Shown here piece by piece: positions 50,081-62,200 of a stretch of 64,000 nt of DNA. Source of the stretch: Lycorma delicatula (Eukaryota > Arthropoda > Insecta > Hemiptera > Fulgoridae); contig NC_134463.1 of assembly GCF_047948215.1 (NCBI RefSeq), positions 57,356,201 through 57,420,200 on the forward strand, given 5' to 3'. Both the position numbers and the translations under genes were made by a program. A model generated the notes under the pieces. That model saw only the letters and a program-made list of their open reading frames with translations, had not been told where the DNA came from and ran no database searches. Position 1 is the stretch's first letter, and the number at the start of each line of letters is the position of its first letter.

Positions 50081-51300
50081 CATGAGGGTTGTTTGGAAAG
50101 AATTACCCATTTTATGATAAAAAAATTAACTGACAAATATCTTCTGAGCTACTTTCTACACAGTCACCGTTTGTATTTAAGCGCTCATTGTACCATCTGA
50201 TAAGTTTTTGCATCATATTCCTCCACTACTAGTTCACTGAGATAAGAAAGATTCACTGTTTTCTGCTAGCCATCACTCTAAAAATGTCTTTCAGTTTGAT
50301 AAACAGATGATAGTCATTAGCGACCAGGTTGGAGTTGTAAACTGGAAAATAACCCAATCAAATTTTATGAGCAACAGTTTTGTTCTCTCAATGAAGCCAT
50401 GCATTATTATAGAGAAGCAAAACACCGCTAAACAATAGACCTCCCCTCCTGCGATTTTGAATGGTTCACCAATTATTTTACCTTTACTGTTTTGCAGTAG
50501 GCATCAGCATTTACTATAATTCCCCAGAGCATTAAGCCAACAAATAGCGAATCTTTTCAGTCCCAAAAGACAGTAACCACAATCTTTCGAGTAGAGGCTG
50601 TCTGTTTCAATTTTTTTGGAACTAGGAAAGTGCTTTTCAATATACTAATGTTTACTTTCTGGCAGTACAAACATTCATCTCTTGTCATGGTATGTGCTAA
50701 GAATTCATGCCTATTGTTTGCATAATGATTCAGAATGACATGCAGCATTGACACAGTTTTTTGTATTTATCACTAAGCCTATGAACTCATCTTGCACAAA
50801 TTTTTTTAATGAGTTGAAAAATGAAACTTTAATTGTTACTGGTATAAGAAACAAATGGGAAATTTTCATTATTTTAATCAAATTTGACACACAGATTCTG
50901 TTTGATGACTTCCCAACATGACATAGCAGCAAATCATTCATGACTTATAAGCAACCAATTCGTTTACCATCATAGATATTGTCTCTTTCTCACTGCATTA
51001 AAACTTTTACACCATTGCCATTCTTATGGTTCATTAATTATACTTCAGCAAACTTCCTTGATTTGACAGTAAATATGGTTGCATTAACAAATCCAATCAA
51101 GATCTCACTTTAGATGTAACTGCATTTTTTTTCTTATTCAGTTTAAACATGCACAGAAACAATACAAGTTTAAAGAAGGCAATAACAATTTGTACAGACT
51201 AAATAAACAAATGGTCAAGAATGGCTGAATAGGATTAGACATGCACAGGTTACCTGCATGATAAGAATGTGCAAATGGTATTATTTCATATGACCTCATT
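50081..51300 (-). mobile_element. Second mariner-family transposon, inactive
   Basis: About 1.22 kb between TA dinucleotides at 50079-50080 and 51301-51302. The left end is CATGAGGGTTGTTTGGAAAG AATTACCCAT. The right end, read inward, is AATGAGGTCATATGAAATAA TACC, a decayed match. The first eight bases (CATGAGGG) equal those of the element at 44214, so the two belong to related mariner families. Confidence 0.72.
50110..51150 (-). pseudogene. Mariner transposase, decayed
   Basis: Minus-strand blocks: HEFLAHTMTRDECLYCQKVN (about 50640-50700, aligning with DEFLxRIVTGDETWxHxYTP; GDE has become RDE); KKLKQTASTRKIVVTVFWD (50557-50620), the classic VMATVFWD block; VGLMLWGIIVNADAYCKTVK; then NSNLVANDYHLFIKLKDIF (about 50290-50345), the third motif with SPDLAPSD altered to SNLVAND but the second Asp kept; and LIRWYNERLNTNGDCVE (50150-50200), the family C-terminus. 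The second Asp motif is not recognisable. Stops and frameshifts throughout. Confidence 0.72.
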
Positions 51301-51511
51301 TAAAAGTTGTTAAGTTTAAATAATAAACAATGAAAAATGTAAAAAATAAATTACCAATCAGAAATTAAAAAAAAATAATTTGAATGAACAGATGATTCTA
51401 TAATTTGAATTTGGAATAAGAGATAAATAATATGAAATAAATTCTTAAAGATAACAAAAATTAAAGTAAATAAAAAAATATTTATAATCAAAGATAAAAA
51501 AAGGTAATTAC

Positions 51512-51616
51512 CACAGCTGGTTGGGTTGTAATATAATGTATGAGGTGACTGGTTCGCATAGCATTTTGTACAAGATCAGCAACTGTTTTCGTTATGTCAT
51601 ATGACTTGACAACCTC
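51512..51616 (-). CDS. coro: Coronin exon (post-propeller helix segment)
   Basis: The acceptor is attgtcaag (AG at 51617-51618) and the donor is GTG/gtaatt at 51511-51510. It encodes 35 residues, EVVKSYDITKTVADLVQNAM followed by RTSHLIHYITTQPAV, phase 0 at both ends. It follows the conserved exit segment of coronin. The composition is that of a normal coding exon, with no stops and balanced codons. Short frames running through the acceptor into intron are spurious. Confidence 0.78.
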
Positions 51617-52867
51617 CTTGACAATATACACATAAATACATTCATAAACACCACACATGTGCAATACATACATACAAAAAAACAATAACATAAACATAAA
51701 ATGCACTAAAAACAAAATTAATAAATCAATTTAAAAAATAAATCAACATGCATGAAATGCAATGATTAGAATTAAAATGTATTTAACAAAAATATACAAA
51801 TATACAAACACTTAGCTAATGAACATTAACAAAGTATTCCAAGCGTGCAATTAACATTAGATCCGTTAAAAAATTTACAAAAATATGTACATATCATGCT
51901 GTCCTGTTCTGCAAGTAGTTATATTTATTTTTAAACAATAAAAACTATAGATTTAAATCCCATAAAATATTTACTGTTTTTATTGTGTTCATACATAGGT
52001 TTTTCTACATTAAATAATAAAAACTGAGTTAGTATTACTGTTTTATTTTCTGTATTATTATTTTAAGTTGAAATTTATTTGAAGAAAACAAAATAAGTTA
52101 TTAAAAATAATTCATGAAAAGTTAACTCATTTTTCACCTATTTTCCTGGAAATGCAATTTCTTCTTCATTTTGTAATAACATTTAAAGAAAGTATAAAAT
52201 ATCACTATTTAAAAATATACCACAACTGAGTTTTATTTGTTGTTTAAGTATTTAAAAAAACATTTCTGTTGGTCAATTTCAATATAGGAGCTACTTCATT
52301 TAAATTGCTACTTCTGCACTTAGCAAAGATAGTACCTTTTTTTTAAGAAGATATTTTAACAACACTATTATGGTTATATGTTGTTTTACTGCTTAGAATT
52401 TTGGCTGATTGTTAGAAAAATGTACAGCAGCTTTACAATGATAAACAAGGTGAAATGCTAAACAAGCCTGTACAGGCAAGTGAAAGGTCCTACATTACAT
52501 TCTAAGCTTATATAAAGCGATTACATCTTTCCTTTTAGCTAACAGCTGAGATTCCCAGCTGAAATTTCAATTGAAATTTTTTCAATAATAAGCCTTATTT
52601 CATCTCATTAATTAAAATTATAAAACCAGATGTATATATATCACATTGGACACATGTTACAGTGAAAAATTACATATGCAGCAAATATTCCTATCTTTAC
52701 TAAGAACTGAAATAGAATTAAGAAAAAATTGGCCAAAGAAAATCCATTGGAAAAATCTTTTAAGATAATTCAACAACAATAAAAGTTTTCTAAAATACCA
52801 AAATTTTAAATGCTCTTTGTATGAAGAATGGAAATTCAAACTATATTACATCGAAAACAGAAATTTT

Positions 52868-53482
52868 ACTTCCTTGTACGAAGTAAAGGAAGTATTGTGA
52901 TTGTGAAAAAATCCAATTTTCAGATTTCAACAGAAATATCCATTTTGGCCGTTCCTGAATCCACTTTGACTAGTTTCAGTATGACGTCTGTATGTACGTA
53001 CATATATATCTCGTATAACTCAAAAACAATTAGCTGTAGGCTGTTGAAATTTTGGATTTAGGATCTAGTTGTGCACTTACCTTTTTATTGCAGTCGACTG
53101 AATCAAAAGTGTCCATAAAACCAAAAAAATCTGGATTTTGGACTTTTTCTTAACTGCAGTAATAAGCCCTCATTGAGAGCTTCTCAACGACATATCATAA
53201 AAGGTAATTATTCTCATTGGTTCCACAGTTATAGCCAAATAAAATTTTAATTAATGACATATTTGGATCTTACAAGTGAAGGCACATCGGTTCATATCAG
53301 ACATCATCTCCTTTTTTTTAAAATTTAAATATATTGATTTATTAATAATTATTAACTTCTGATTATAAAAATAAATATATATATGAAAAACTGTCAGAAG
53401 TTATTAATGAAATAAAATTTTATGTACTTTTCATTTTAAAAAAAAAATGTGTATTTGCAATTTAATAGAAGTACAAGGAAGT
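52868..53482. mobile_element. Complete ACTTCCTTGTAC-tipped non-autonomous element
   Basis: 615 bp bounded by perfect 12-bp inverted ends, ACTTCCTTGTAC (52868-52879) and GTACAAGGAAGT (53471-53482). The left end also folds on itself: ACTTCCTT pairs with AAGGAAGT 10 bases later. The interior is non-coding but includes TAACTCAAAAACAATTAGCT and a B-box-like GGTTCATATC at 53289-53298. A second, truncated copy is at 18340-18425. No obvious flanking target duplication. MITE-like is the best description; the autonomous partner is unknown. Confidence 0.75.
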
Positions 53483-53627
53483 CATGCGGTATTTTCATCA
53501 AATTTTTTTAATTATAATAATTCTCTGCCTATTGAAATGTAACTCACAACAATAATAGAAAAAAATATATGAAGTTTAATATAGTATAAGACTCAATTTT
53601 TCAAAGCAAGTTTTTTTTCAAGTTATA

Positions 53628-53700
53628 TGATGAGTGTCATTAAAATAGCAATCAAAACTATAAGCATCAGTTCACAAATCAGAACTATCAAAAACAAAAC
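53628..53700 (+). repeat. 72-bp direct repeat, copy 1
   Basis: TGATGAGTGTCATTAAAATA GCAATCAAAACTATAAGCAT CAGTTCACAAATCAGAACTA TCAAAA, repeated at 54138-54210 with one substitution. Confidence 0.88.
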
Positions 53701-54137
53701 CATGATAATTTTTAATGTTTGTGGCTGAGGTAATGATTGGAAAGAAAATGACAAAACATAGAATAAAGTGACAAAACTGAAATTTTAATAAATGTGATCA
53801 AAGTAAATTTTGTTTATTTAATTCTATTCTTACCAGTTAAAAAAATGTAAAATTAGTAAAAAAATATTCTAATAAAAATTAAATAAATATATTGCTACTG
53901 AATATAGTGTAAATGTTTGACATGCCACTAGAACTTAAACATCACTGGGTTATGAATGTTATAGTGTAGCTTACAGTTAAGAGTATAAGGGTGTTGTAAG
54001 CACATCCAGTAGGGGCATAATACAATAGGATCATCCAATACTGCAAGGCCAATAAATTAACACATATGTCCTTTTACTAAATGACATATTTAAGTTTTCA
54101 ACTTTTAGATAAAAAAAGAATAAGAAATTATTTAAAA

Positions 54138-54210
54138 TGATGAGTGTCATTAAAATAGTAATCAAAACTATAAGCATCAGTTCACAAATCAGAACTATCA
54201 AAAAAAAACT
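54138..54210 (+). repeat. 72-bp direct repeat, copy 2
   Basis: Nearly identical to 53628-53700, with an offset of 510 bp. The intervening 437 bp carries no frame or tRNA-like primer site that I can see. Confidence 0.88.
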
Positions 54211-57200
54211 TTTAAATCAATTAAAAGTTTTTTTTTTTACTAAAGTAATGCAGAATTAAAATGCACTATGAAAATGAGAGAATACACTATGGGGAAAATC
54301 AGTTTTATTGTAGTTTTTTTAACTAAATACTTACAACAAATATAAAAGCTATTATTTTTAATATTAAAAAAAACAGACATTAATTTTGTTTTCAGTATAA
54401 GTGAACCATAAAAAATGTATTAAAAATTAATAATTTAAAAGCATATTCTTCTTACTTCATAATAACAATTGCAGAATTTAAAAAAGTAACATGGATTACA
54501 CCAAAGCTGCAAGCGAGGATATGGGCTGCCATGTCCCATATGCTGGCAGCTAGATAGGTATACAAACAATGGTATAAAATTTGGCTGTTGCGAGGAAATT
54601 GGTTTTATAAATCTATTTGGTATATTTATATACATTTAGGTGATACTGATAATATTCATTTAGTGTATTCAATTTAATGTATGTAACTAGAGAAAAAGAG
54701 AGATGACATAGTTACACAAGTTATGAGCTCTTAACAGCTAAGAAGTACACTCTTCCTTAAACCAATGCTCTTCTTCAGAAGAAACTTAATGGTAGGTTAT
54801 ATATGACTGATGATCACTTATCTTTGCTAGTTCTACATATGTGAATTATTAATAAACAGTTTGATAAGAAAAATTGTAGTGTAATTGTTACCAAATAAAT
54901 TAACTAATTTTTCTTATTCATCATAAGTTTCACTTATTTATTTCATCAAAGAATTTACAAATTAATACAACAAATCAACAACCCAGAGTAAAAATTAAGG
55001 GGCAAAAATTGTTTTTGGAATGAATTAATGTCGTAATAAAATAAAAAAAACGGTAAATAAATTTAGCACTTAATCGTTGTCAGAAATAACTATTTAGAGT
55101 TGATAATTTAGAAACATCCCAACAAAAAAATCATCTCACCTATCAAATCATGGTTAGAACAATTTAAAATGAAATTACACTAATAGCATAGAATTAATAA
55201 TTAATCATTGTAGTTAATATAATATGACATATAATAACTAGACACAGAAGAGCTGAAAATTATCATGATGGTGCACATTTATTGACACTGATGATGATGA
55301 TGTGTTTAATGCAATGGGTACTGAAATTTTAAAAAGGATTATGAAATATTTGTAACATAATTATGGTTTATTTTGATAAATTTCATTAAACAGATTTTTA
55401 TTTAATAAATTAACTAACTAAAACAACTCTTTTCCGAATGACATATATAATATTTTTTTCAAGGAGTAGCATTCTGGAGATTAAAGGTATGAAGTAAGGT
55501 TAGAATACCAGTGGTGAAAACAGAGGCCATTAAAAAAAACAATGCACACTGGGAGCTGATTTACTGCATGCTGTTAGGATTCATTAGTTTTAAATGAAAA
55601 CAAAATTATATATATATATATATATATATGAAAAATTAAAAAAACCTTAACAATATGGCTGAATATAAAAATTCTAACAAAGCTGCACAAAAACATTTAT
55701 ACCAGAAATAATTAGGTTTCTCTTAACTTGATACATCTTTTATCATAATATTAAAATTCTAATTTTGGGGATGTGTATTATAGAAAAGCTGTTTTTCTCC
55801 AAACAACTACAGTTGTTTGGAGCAACTACAGTTGCAGTTTTATTTATATATATATATAAAATTTTGTTATTTTAGTATGAAAAAAAGTATGAGCTTGTCT
55901 AGTAAATAGTTGCTGAAATAAAACTACAAAAAGACACACTAAGGGAGAGTTTACAAAAAAAAAAAAAAAAAATTAAACCAACAATGTACTTTGATTGTTA
56001 AACATTCAGCATGAGTAAGTACATAAGCACTAGTAAAAAATCTCTACTTATTTATAAATAAATAAATAAAATCAATTGAAATTAAAAAATTATATAACAT
56101 TGCATTTACAATCTTAGTTAAAAGAGAAAGGTTAGATTAAAAATAGCCAAAACCACTTTAACTCTTATTCAGACTGGCCATACTACAGGCTTATGAAGAT
56201 CTGTATCCCCCCCTTTGAATACGGTAGGATAAGATGATAGTTTATCTCATATTTGAGATACACATTTTCTTAAATTACCCATACATACTTTAATAATAAG
56301 TATGAATAAGGATGCTGTGGTCAAATTGTTAAGGAATTAGACTTTTAAACTAATCTTTCACTTTTAACTTCATGGGCTTTTATTATTTGTTGTTACAAAT
56401 AAAGGTAACAATTTTTTTAACATTTCATAAATATGTGGCTTTTTGTTTTGTTTATTTATTGTTAGTATTCTTTAATATTATTTTTTTGCAAGCCTTGTTT
56501 TTGTATTATGTTTATTTTTAAATTCTGCCATATCAACTGATGATGATGGTTCAACAATCAAAATAGCATTCAATTACAAATTACTATCTGTACATGATTC
56601 TCTTAGTGATTTATCATATCTTTTATTTATTTTTAGTAATATAACATTTTTAGTCATGCCTTTATATACATATTTTAATGAGAATGATGAGATGAAGAAA
56701 TGCCACAGCTTTGTTATGAAACTGAACCAGAAACCATCTGATTCAGTATCCAGTACTTAGTGATAGTTACACCATCTGACTGACTAGTAAAATAAACTGA
56801 TAAACTTTGCGTTATTATTACATTTCTTAATCTTAACTGTTTTATGTTTTCTACATTCATGTTTTCTGTAACAGCAAATTTTCAGAATGTAACAAGTCAT
56901 GGACGAAAGCCCTACCAGCACAAGCAGAATATACAGCATAGAATCTTTACCTTAAGAAATAAAAAAATTAAGTGTTCAAATATAAAAGAAGTGCGTAATT
57001 AAATTTCATTAAATAAAGTATGATGAGTTGGAGTATATTTTGCTGAATATAACATACAACAGAAAAAGATTAGTACAACAAAAATTGTTAAATTTTATTA
57101 TTTTCATTAAAGAGCTCGGCAGATGTAAAAAAGCAAAAAAAATTATGAAATATGTTAAGGTAAAGAATTTAGATAAAAAATCTTTGTTGCTAATAAAATC

Positions 57201-57350
57201 AGTAATACACATTCTAATGTATAAAAGCCAATTTCAAATAGTAAAAAAAAAAAAAACTTATAGCAGTAAAAAAAAATATGATCGATTACTTTCACAATCA
57301 AACATCATTAACAAAACTTAAGCATACAAGCAATATAAAAAAAATCTTAC
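54211..57350. other. Coronin intron portion, simple repeats only
   Basis: Besides an AT microsatellite (55607-55629), a poly-A run near 55960 and the SINE relic at 56688, I see nothing. The 97-codon plus-strand frame at 57028-57321 is Lys-rich low-complexity with no relatives that I recognise. Confidence 0.5.
56688..56760 (-). mobile_element. SINE-like relic
   Basis: GATGAGATGAAGAAATGCCA CAGCTTTG, then GAACCAGAAACC. Same family as 42250 and 49857. The B-box region is degenerate. Confidence 0.4.
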
Positions 57351-57487
57351 ATCAAGAGGCCTATAATCAGGTATTGTTTCTTTTGATAGAAAAGCATACT
57401 TCATGCGATAATTATTATCAGAAGTAGCCCTTTGTGCTAAATCACTGCCTTTAAATGCCTTTGGTTTATGGGTTCTTACTGTCACAC
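57351..57487 (-). CDS. coro: Coronin exon (extension after the conserved PVLMS segment)
   Basis: The acceptor is taatag (AG at 57488-57489) and the donor is CTTGAT/gtaaga at 57350-57349. It begins in phase 1: GT completes a Gly codon with the G ending the upstream exon. It then encodes 45 residues, VTVRTHKPKAFKGSDLAQRA, TSDNNYRMKYAFLSKETIPD and YRPLD. An alternative acceptor (gtgtgacag) 9 bases in is rejected because it breaks the phase with the upstream exon. Basic, Ser/Thr-containing sequence such as this follows the propeller in coronins and is often phosphorylated, though sites cannot be called here. Confidence 0.82.
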
Positions 57488-58100
57488 CTATTAACAAAAT
57501 TACATTAATTTAAATTAGTTTTAACATTTTATGTATTTAATACATTCATAAACATAAGAAAATTTAAAATGGTCTTAAAAAAAGCAGCATTATTATTTAT
57601 TAGATAATTTTCTAATCTCACTGTACTAAAATTTACATAATTAAATATACAAACTAAAAAACACAACAAATTAAGCACATTAAGTTATAAATTAGTATTT
57701 GGTGAGGCTCATTAACAATTGGAACAATCATATCATAGTCATTATTACAAGTAACAATTTAGATTACTTCTCAATATATTCTTCTTTTTTAAATTACATA
57801 CTTGTCCTGTTTTTTTAACAGATGCCTTAGTCATATAGTAGAGAACTCATATTCTATTGAAACCAATCCTACAACTGAAATTTTACCTGTTCATTGCTTC
57901 AAAAGTGTTTTCATCATACAGCTTCTTTAAACAGAATAGAGATAAAATCAAATATGTAGCATAGGTTGAGATGAATGCTATTTCTGGCTGATTTTTATTT
58001 TTTTGCTTTCTCTGTTGAGAGGTATGCAAATTATGATATAAAAAAATCAAATCTTTCCTCTGCATTTTGATGTCTTACTCTTATTTTTGAATTGATTTAA

Positions 58101-58340
58101 GCTTGAATAAAATAGATTAGAATAAAGTAGATATTGGCTGTCCTTTAAATCTACAGCAGGTCCCCAAACACAGTCTACTTTATCAAGTAACGGTTTTGAT
58201 AATTTCCCTCGCTTGAATAAAATAGATTAGAATAAAGTAGATTTGACTAGAATAAAGTAGATATTGGCTGTCCTTTAAATCTACAGCAGGTCCCCAAACA
58301 CAGTCTACTTTATCAAGTAATGGTTTTGATAATTTCCCTC
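58101..58340. repeat. Two-copy tandem duplication, about 110-bp unit with internal 20-bp repeat
   Basis: GCTTGAATAAAATAGATTAG at 58101 recurs at 58211. Both units share AAATCTACAGCAGGTCCCCA and GGTTTTGATAATTTCCCTC. The second unit carries an extra AAAGTAGATTTGACTAGAAT, so the AGAATAAAGTAGAT motif is itself tripled. Confidence 0.9.
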
Positions 58341-59910
58341 CCTGGTAAACCAAGAAGCTTTATTTTAATTTTGATTTAGAAAACAAGCCAGACCCCTAAA
58401 AGTTTCATTAGTAGTAAAAATTAAGTACAAAATCTATTAAAATGTTTTGACTTTACAATTTGCAACCTCTCTGAGTGATGATAAAATGTCAAAGATGGTA
58501 ATAGAGTAAGTCTTAAGCAGCATACTTCGCCTGACACTGAGCTATAACAATATTTAAAGACTGGATATAAGAATGGATTTGAATTTGTCTTCAAAATTCA
58601 CAATCTTCTACATTATGGTTATGTTAAATTAAAACATTTTACATTAGGCTTTGTTTGATTTTAAATATTTCTTATGTTCATATACAAACTTCAAAAAAAT
58701 TTTTTAGTGTCTACTTTGTTTCTGGTGATAAAACTGCAATGCTCAACAAAAGCATGCTCCTCTAAAAGCACAATTATTAAAAACTCACACTTAACTATAA
58801 AGTAACAACAGGTTACTTTCTGTGCAATCAGTAGACAAAACAAATATTGCTGTTTGTGACATTAAATTACTTAAGAAATTTAATTTAGAAAAAAAATCCG
58901 ATTATTTAATGGTTTTTCTATTTTATAAATTTCCCGCTGGATTTAGCTGAAAACTATTTTCATGATACATTATAAATGATATATCCTTAAGTTTTTTTAA
59001 CAATAACAATCTATCAGATAATTCCAGTTGAGATTATTTTGCTTATAAAGTATTTCATTTATAATTAATAAGTTGCAGTAGAACTGAGAACAATTCTATA
59101 AAAGCAATAAAAGGCAGTTTAATACCGTACAAAGCACACTGCTTTATAACAGATATACACAAATAGTAAGTATACATGGACATCATAATCAGTAGCTATT
59201 TACAGCGTGAATTATGATCATCAGTCTTATAACATGTGAAAACTAATTTCAAAATTTTCTAAATATTAATATTTAATCTCAATATTTCTGTACCACCACA
59301 AAATTCTGAGGGTTCTGCCTTATAATACCTCACTTATTATGATGGTTCTTTGAATTTTGGAAGAAACAATTTTTATTTTTAAACACTTCTGATTTTTAAT
59401 ACAAAATTGTCGATTAGTAATATGCTGCTTCCATTTTGCATACAACTGTCCTTTTCTTCTGAAGGTTTGTAGGTGGGATTGGCAAACACTATTTGTAGTA
59501 GCCTTGAAGCAACCTTTGGTATTGAGTCAGTTGTCTAATACTGCATTATTTCACATCTTACAATCTTTCTTCTCCAATTTTTGTTCTGAGAGTATTATGT
59601 TTTATCAAGGATTATGCTGACTAAAAAAATTGGAACATGCAATATAGTGGGGTGCTAGTGAGGGGATATTTAACCAGGGACTCTTTTTTTTATCATTTCG
59701 TAGCTGCAAAACAGTTTAAAAGATCGAGGTATGTATTGGATTTATTAATTCATTTTAAAATACATAATCAGATTAAATTTGGGTAACTTAGTGATCACTA
59801 AAGGATAATATCTAATTACCTCAGAACCAGAAATATACTGTTACAACTAATAAAAATACTTGATAAACTGTAACAAAACACCATTTAAATAATTGTAATT
59901 TAAAACATAC

Positions 59911-60028
59911 CAGTCTTCATTGACATCAGTACTGGAGGTCTATTTATTCCATTAAGCCAATCGGATGCGCTAAGTGCTGGAACTGGGGCAGCTGTATCAG
60001 GATAGAGATCTTCTTGAAATTGATCGCT
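59911..60028 (-). CDS. coro: Coronin exon (conserved QEDLYPDT propeller-exit segment)
   Basis: The acceptor is attgacag (AG at 60029-60030) and the donor is ACTG/gtatgt at 59910-59909. It encodes SDQFQEDLYPDTAAPVPALS and ASDWLNGINRPPVLMSMKT plus the first base of Gly. The (S)D-x-FQEDLYPDT...PAL-x-A-x-x-W-L-x-G-x-x-x-x-PVL(I/M)S pattern is the diagnostic conserved region of short coronins, lying just after the seven-bladed propeller. Coronins bind F-actin and regulate Arp2/3 and cofilin at the cell cortex. Length 118 nt, phase 1 at the 3' end, matching the next exon. Confidence 0.95.
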
Positions 60029-60523
60029 CTGTCAATAGAAAGAAATAGATATAAAAATCTCCATTAATGCCAATCAATAGTAATCTAAATGAATGATAAT
60101 CTGCTAATAAAGAAAATATATTATAAATTAATATTTCTCAAAGAACGATAAGATGCATCCAAATTTATGGGAAGATTTTCAGAAAAGAATATTTTATTAG
60201 GTTCATAAAGATAATTTCAAATTTTTGCTTAATTTAAAATTATATAGGTCAGAAAAAATTCAATTTTATTTTCAATTTCAATTTTAATACTTTTGTTCAA
60301 ATAAAGATTGAAAAATAAAAATCCATTTTTTAAAATATTAAATTATTTTATCATTATATTAAAATTTGAAGAAAAAAAACACATTTATTAATAAAAAAAA
60401 TTTACTTGAAAAATAAATATTATATTCAAATTTTCTTAACATTAATTTGTATATTTTATTTAATAAAAAATTGTAAGTTATTTACTTATTACTTATTTAT
60501 TTTCAACAATATTAACAACTACG

Positions 60524-61664
60524 TACCGTAATACTAAATATCACAATATTATAATAAGGATCAATTAAATAGAACAGTCAATAATATTCAGTTTATCTTC
60601 ACTCTTGGTATTATCACTCATTTAGTTAATGTCACCATTTTTATTACTTTTGTCTCAACTATTGTTGTCACTCCCTGTAAAAACTGCATATCTTCAGTTC
60701 CATCCACTGCATTATTTATATCACATTTCTTAAATGAATTTTTAATCGTCTTCTTCCTCAAAGCTTCCCATGAGTTTTTCACTGATGTAAAAACTTCTGA
60801 AATTGTTAACTGTTTCATATGTCTTGTTGTTACAACATGGTGATTTGGCTTTGCCATTCATTTATTCCACTCTTTCTGCATAAAATGTTTGAATGGTTTG
60901 AAGGTATATACACCCATGAGTTGTAAATTAACTTGTGAGTGTGTTTTATGCACTCTGAATTGATCGCACACTAACATCGCAAGCTTTTTGAACAATGCAC
61001 CTGGATGTTTTGCCCATATTTTTTGTATCCAAAATTTCATTCCTGTGTCATCCATCCAACCTTTCTCTTAACCATGGATAATAATGTCACTAGGAGGTTT
61101 ATCTTTCAGTAACGTTTTTCTCTTGAAGATTAACATGGGTGGTAGCTTTCTTCCATTCATGCAACAAGCTAAAGCTACACTCTAATGAGTTTTTTCATGA
61201 CCCATTGTTTTGATTGCTACTGATTTGGTGCCTTTTGAATCTATAGTCTAATTTGAAGGAACATCAAAACTTCAATTTGCAATTTGATTAAGCTCAAAGT
61301 TAAATTTCCTTCTCACTGACATTACAAAACTATGGAATTCTATAATTTCAGCTTCATACTCATCCAGCATTTTTTTGGGATAGTGTGGTTTTTGTACACA
61401 TACATAACCCATGTTTTTTCATAAATCTAAAGCACCAAGATGGTGATCTGGTAAAATCAAAAATTCCATTAGCAATTGTCCCTTTTCACTCTTTACTGGA
61501 GTGCTTTGTTATATTAAAATTTTCTCCAGTAATTGAACATCTTTAATAATTTTGATACAATATAAAGATTCTTATTTTAACATTATCTTCAGACCATAAG
61601 GTGCACTCCAAAAGTTGATTTTTCTATGTAATAAAGTGGATCTTGTGGTTTGAAAAATACAGTA
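60524..61664 (-). mobile_element. Tigger/pogo-family transposon, decayed
   Basis: Minus-strand transposase pieces in order: SPSWCFRFMKKHGLCMCTKT (about 61410-61460), the CENP-B-type HTH; KMLDEYEAEIIEFHSFVMSV and RRKFNFEL; TIDSKGTKSVAIKTMGHEKT (about 61190-61240); LPPMLIFKRKTLLKDKPPSD; EKGWMDDTGMKFWIQKIWAK (60990-61060); MLVCDQFRVHKTHS (D of the second DDE motif); then FKPFKHFMQKEWNK; and SWEALRKKTIKNSFKKCDIN followed by DGTED at the C-terminus. The right end contains CATAAGGTGCACTCC and CAGTA (61592-61665), as in Tigger terminal repeats. TACCGTA at 60524 is the candidate left end. Stops and frameshifts make it inactive. It is nested in a coronin intron, same strand. Confidence 0.75.
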
Positions 61665-62089
61665 ATAGCATGGTAATAATTTGAAATGTAAAAGTTGTTA
61701 TGGATAACTGGTGATTTAAAGATGATTACTTAACTTTAGTACAGATATAAGTTTATTATTTACTTTTTACTTGATTTTAAATGGGTACTTTGCAAATTAC
61801 CATAATCCAGATAAAAAAATTTAATAGTAAAACATAATCTTAAAAACAAAATAATAAAAATTGAGTTATGCTATCAGAATAATTGGAATTAATTTAAAAA
61901 GAAGAAAACTTTAACTTTATTTGATCTAATTTATTTTTACAATCTTATTTTTTACGACTAATGAAATATGAAAATATACAAATATTTAAACAATTATTTT
62001 GTTTAATCCTACTTTTTCTAGGCTCAAATAAGAGGGAATTGTCTTTTACAATCAGATTAGGAATTTGATATAGGAAATTTTCATAACTA

Positions 62090-62160
62090 AATAATATCAA
62101 CCTTGACCAGGATTCAAACCTAGAACTTTCCAGATGAAAGTCGAAGAAAGTAAATAACTT
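62090..62160 (-). mobile_element. SINE relic
   Basis: ACCAGGATTCAAACCTAGAA CTTTCCAGATGAAAGTCG resembles the B-box region of the SINE at 33443. On the minus strand, GGTTTGAATCC stands in place of GGTTCAAATCC. It lies 100 bp from a coronin exon. Confidence 0.5.
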
Positions 62161-62200
62161 AATTTAAATCAGCAGACTGTAATGTAGTCATATTACATCA

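Noticed and set aside
53628..54210. LTR retrotransposon
   Set aside because: The direct repeats are only 72 bp and the interior has no gag/pol sequence, primer-binding site or polypurine tract.
57028..57321. 97-codon Lys-rich plus-strand frame
   Set aside because: Low-complexity AT-rich sequence immediately downstream of a coronin exon, with no recognisable domain and no splice context.
60618..61055. Host genes encoded by the two minus-strand frames
   Set aside because: Both are parts of one broken Tigger/pogo transposase, separated by a stop, inside a coronin intron.
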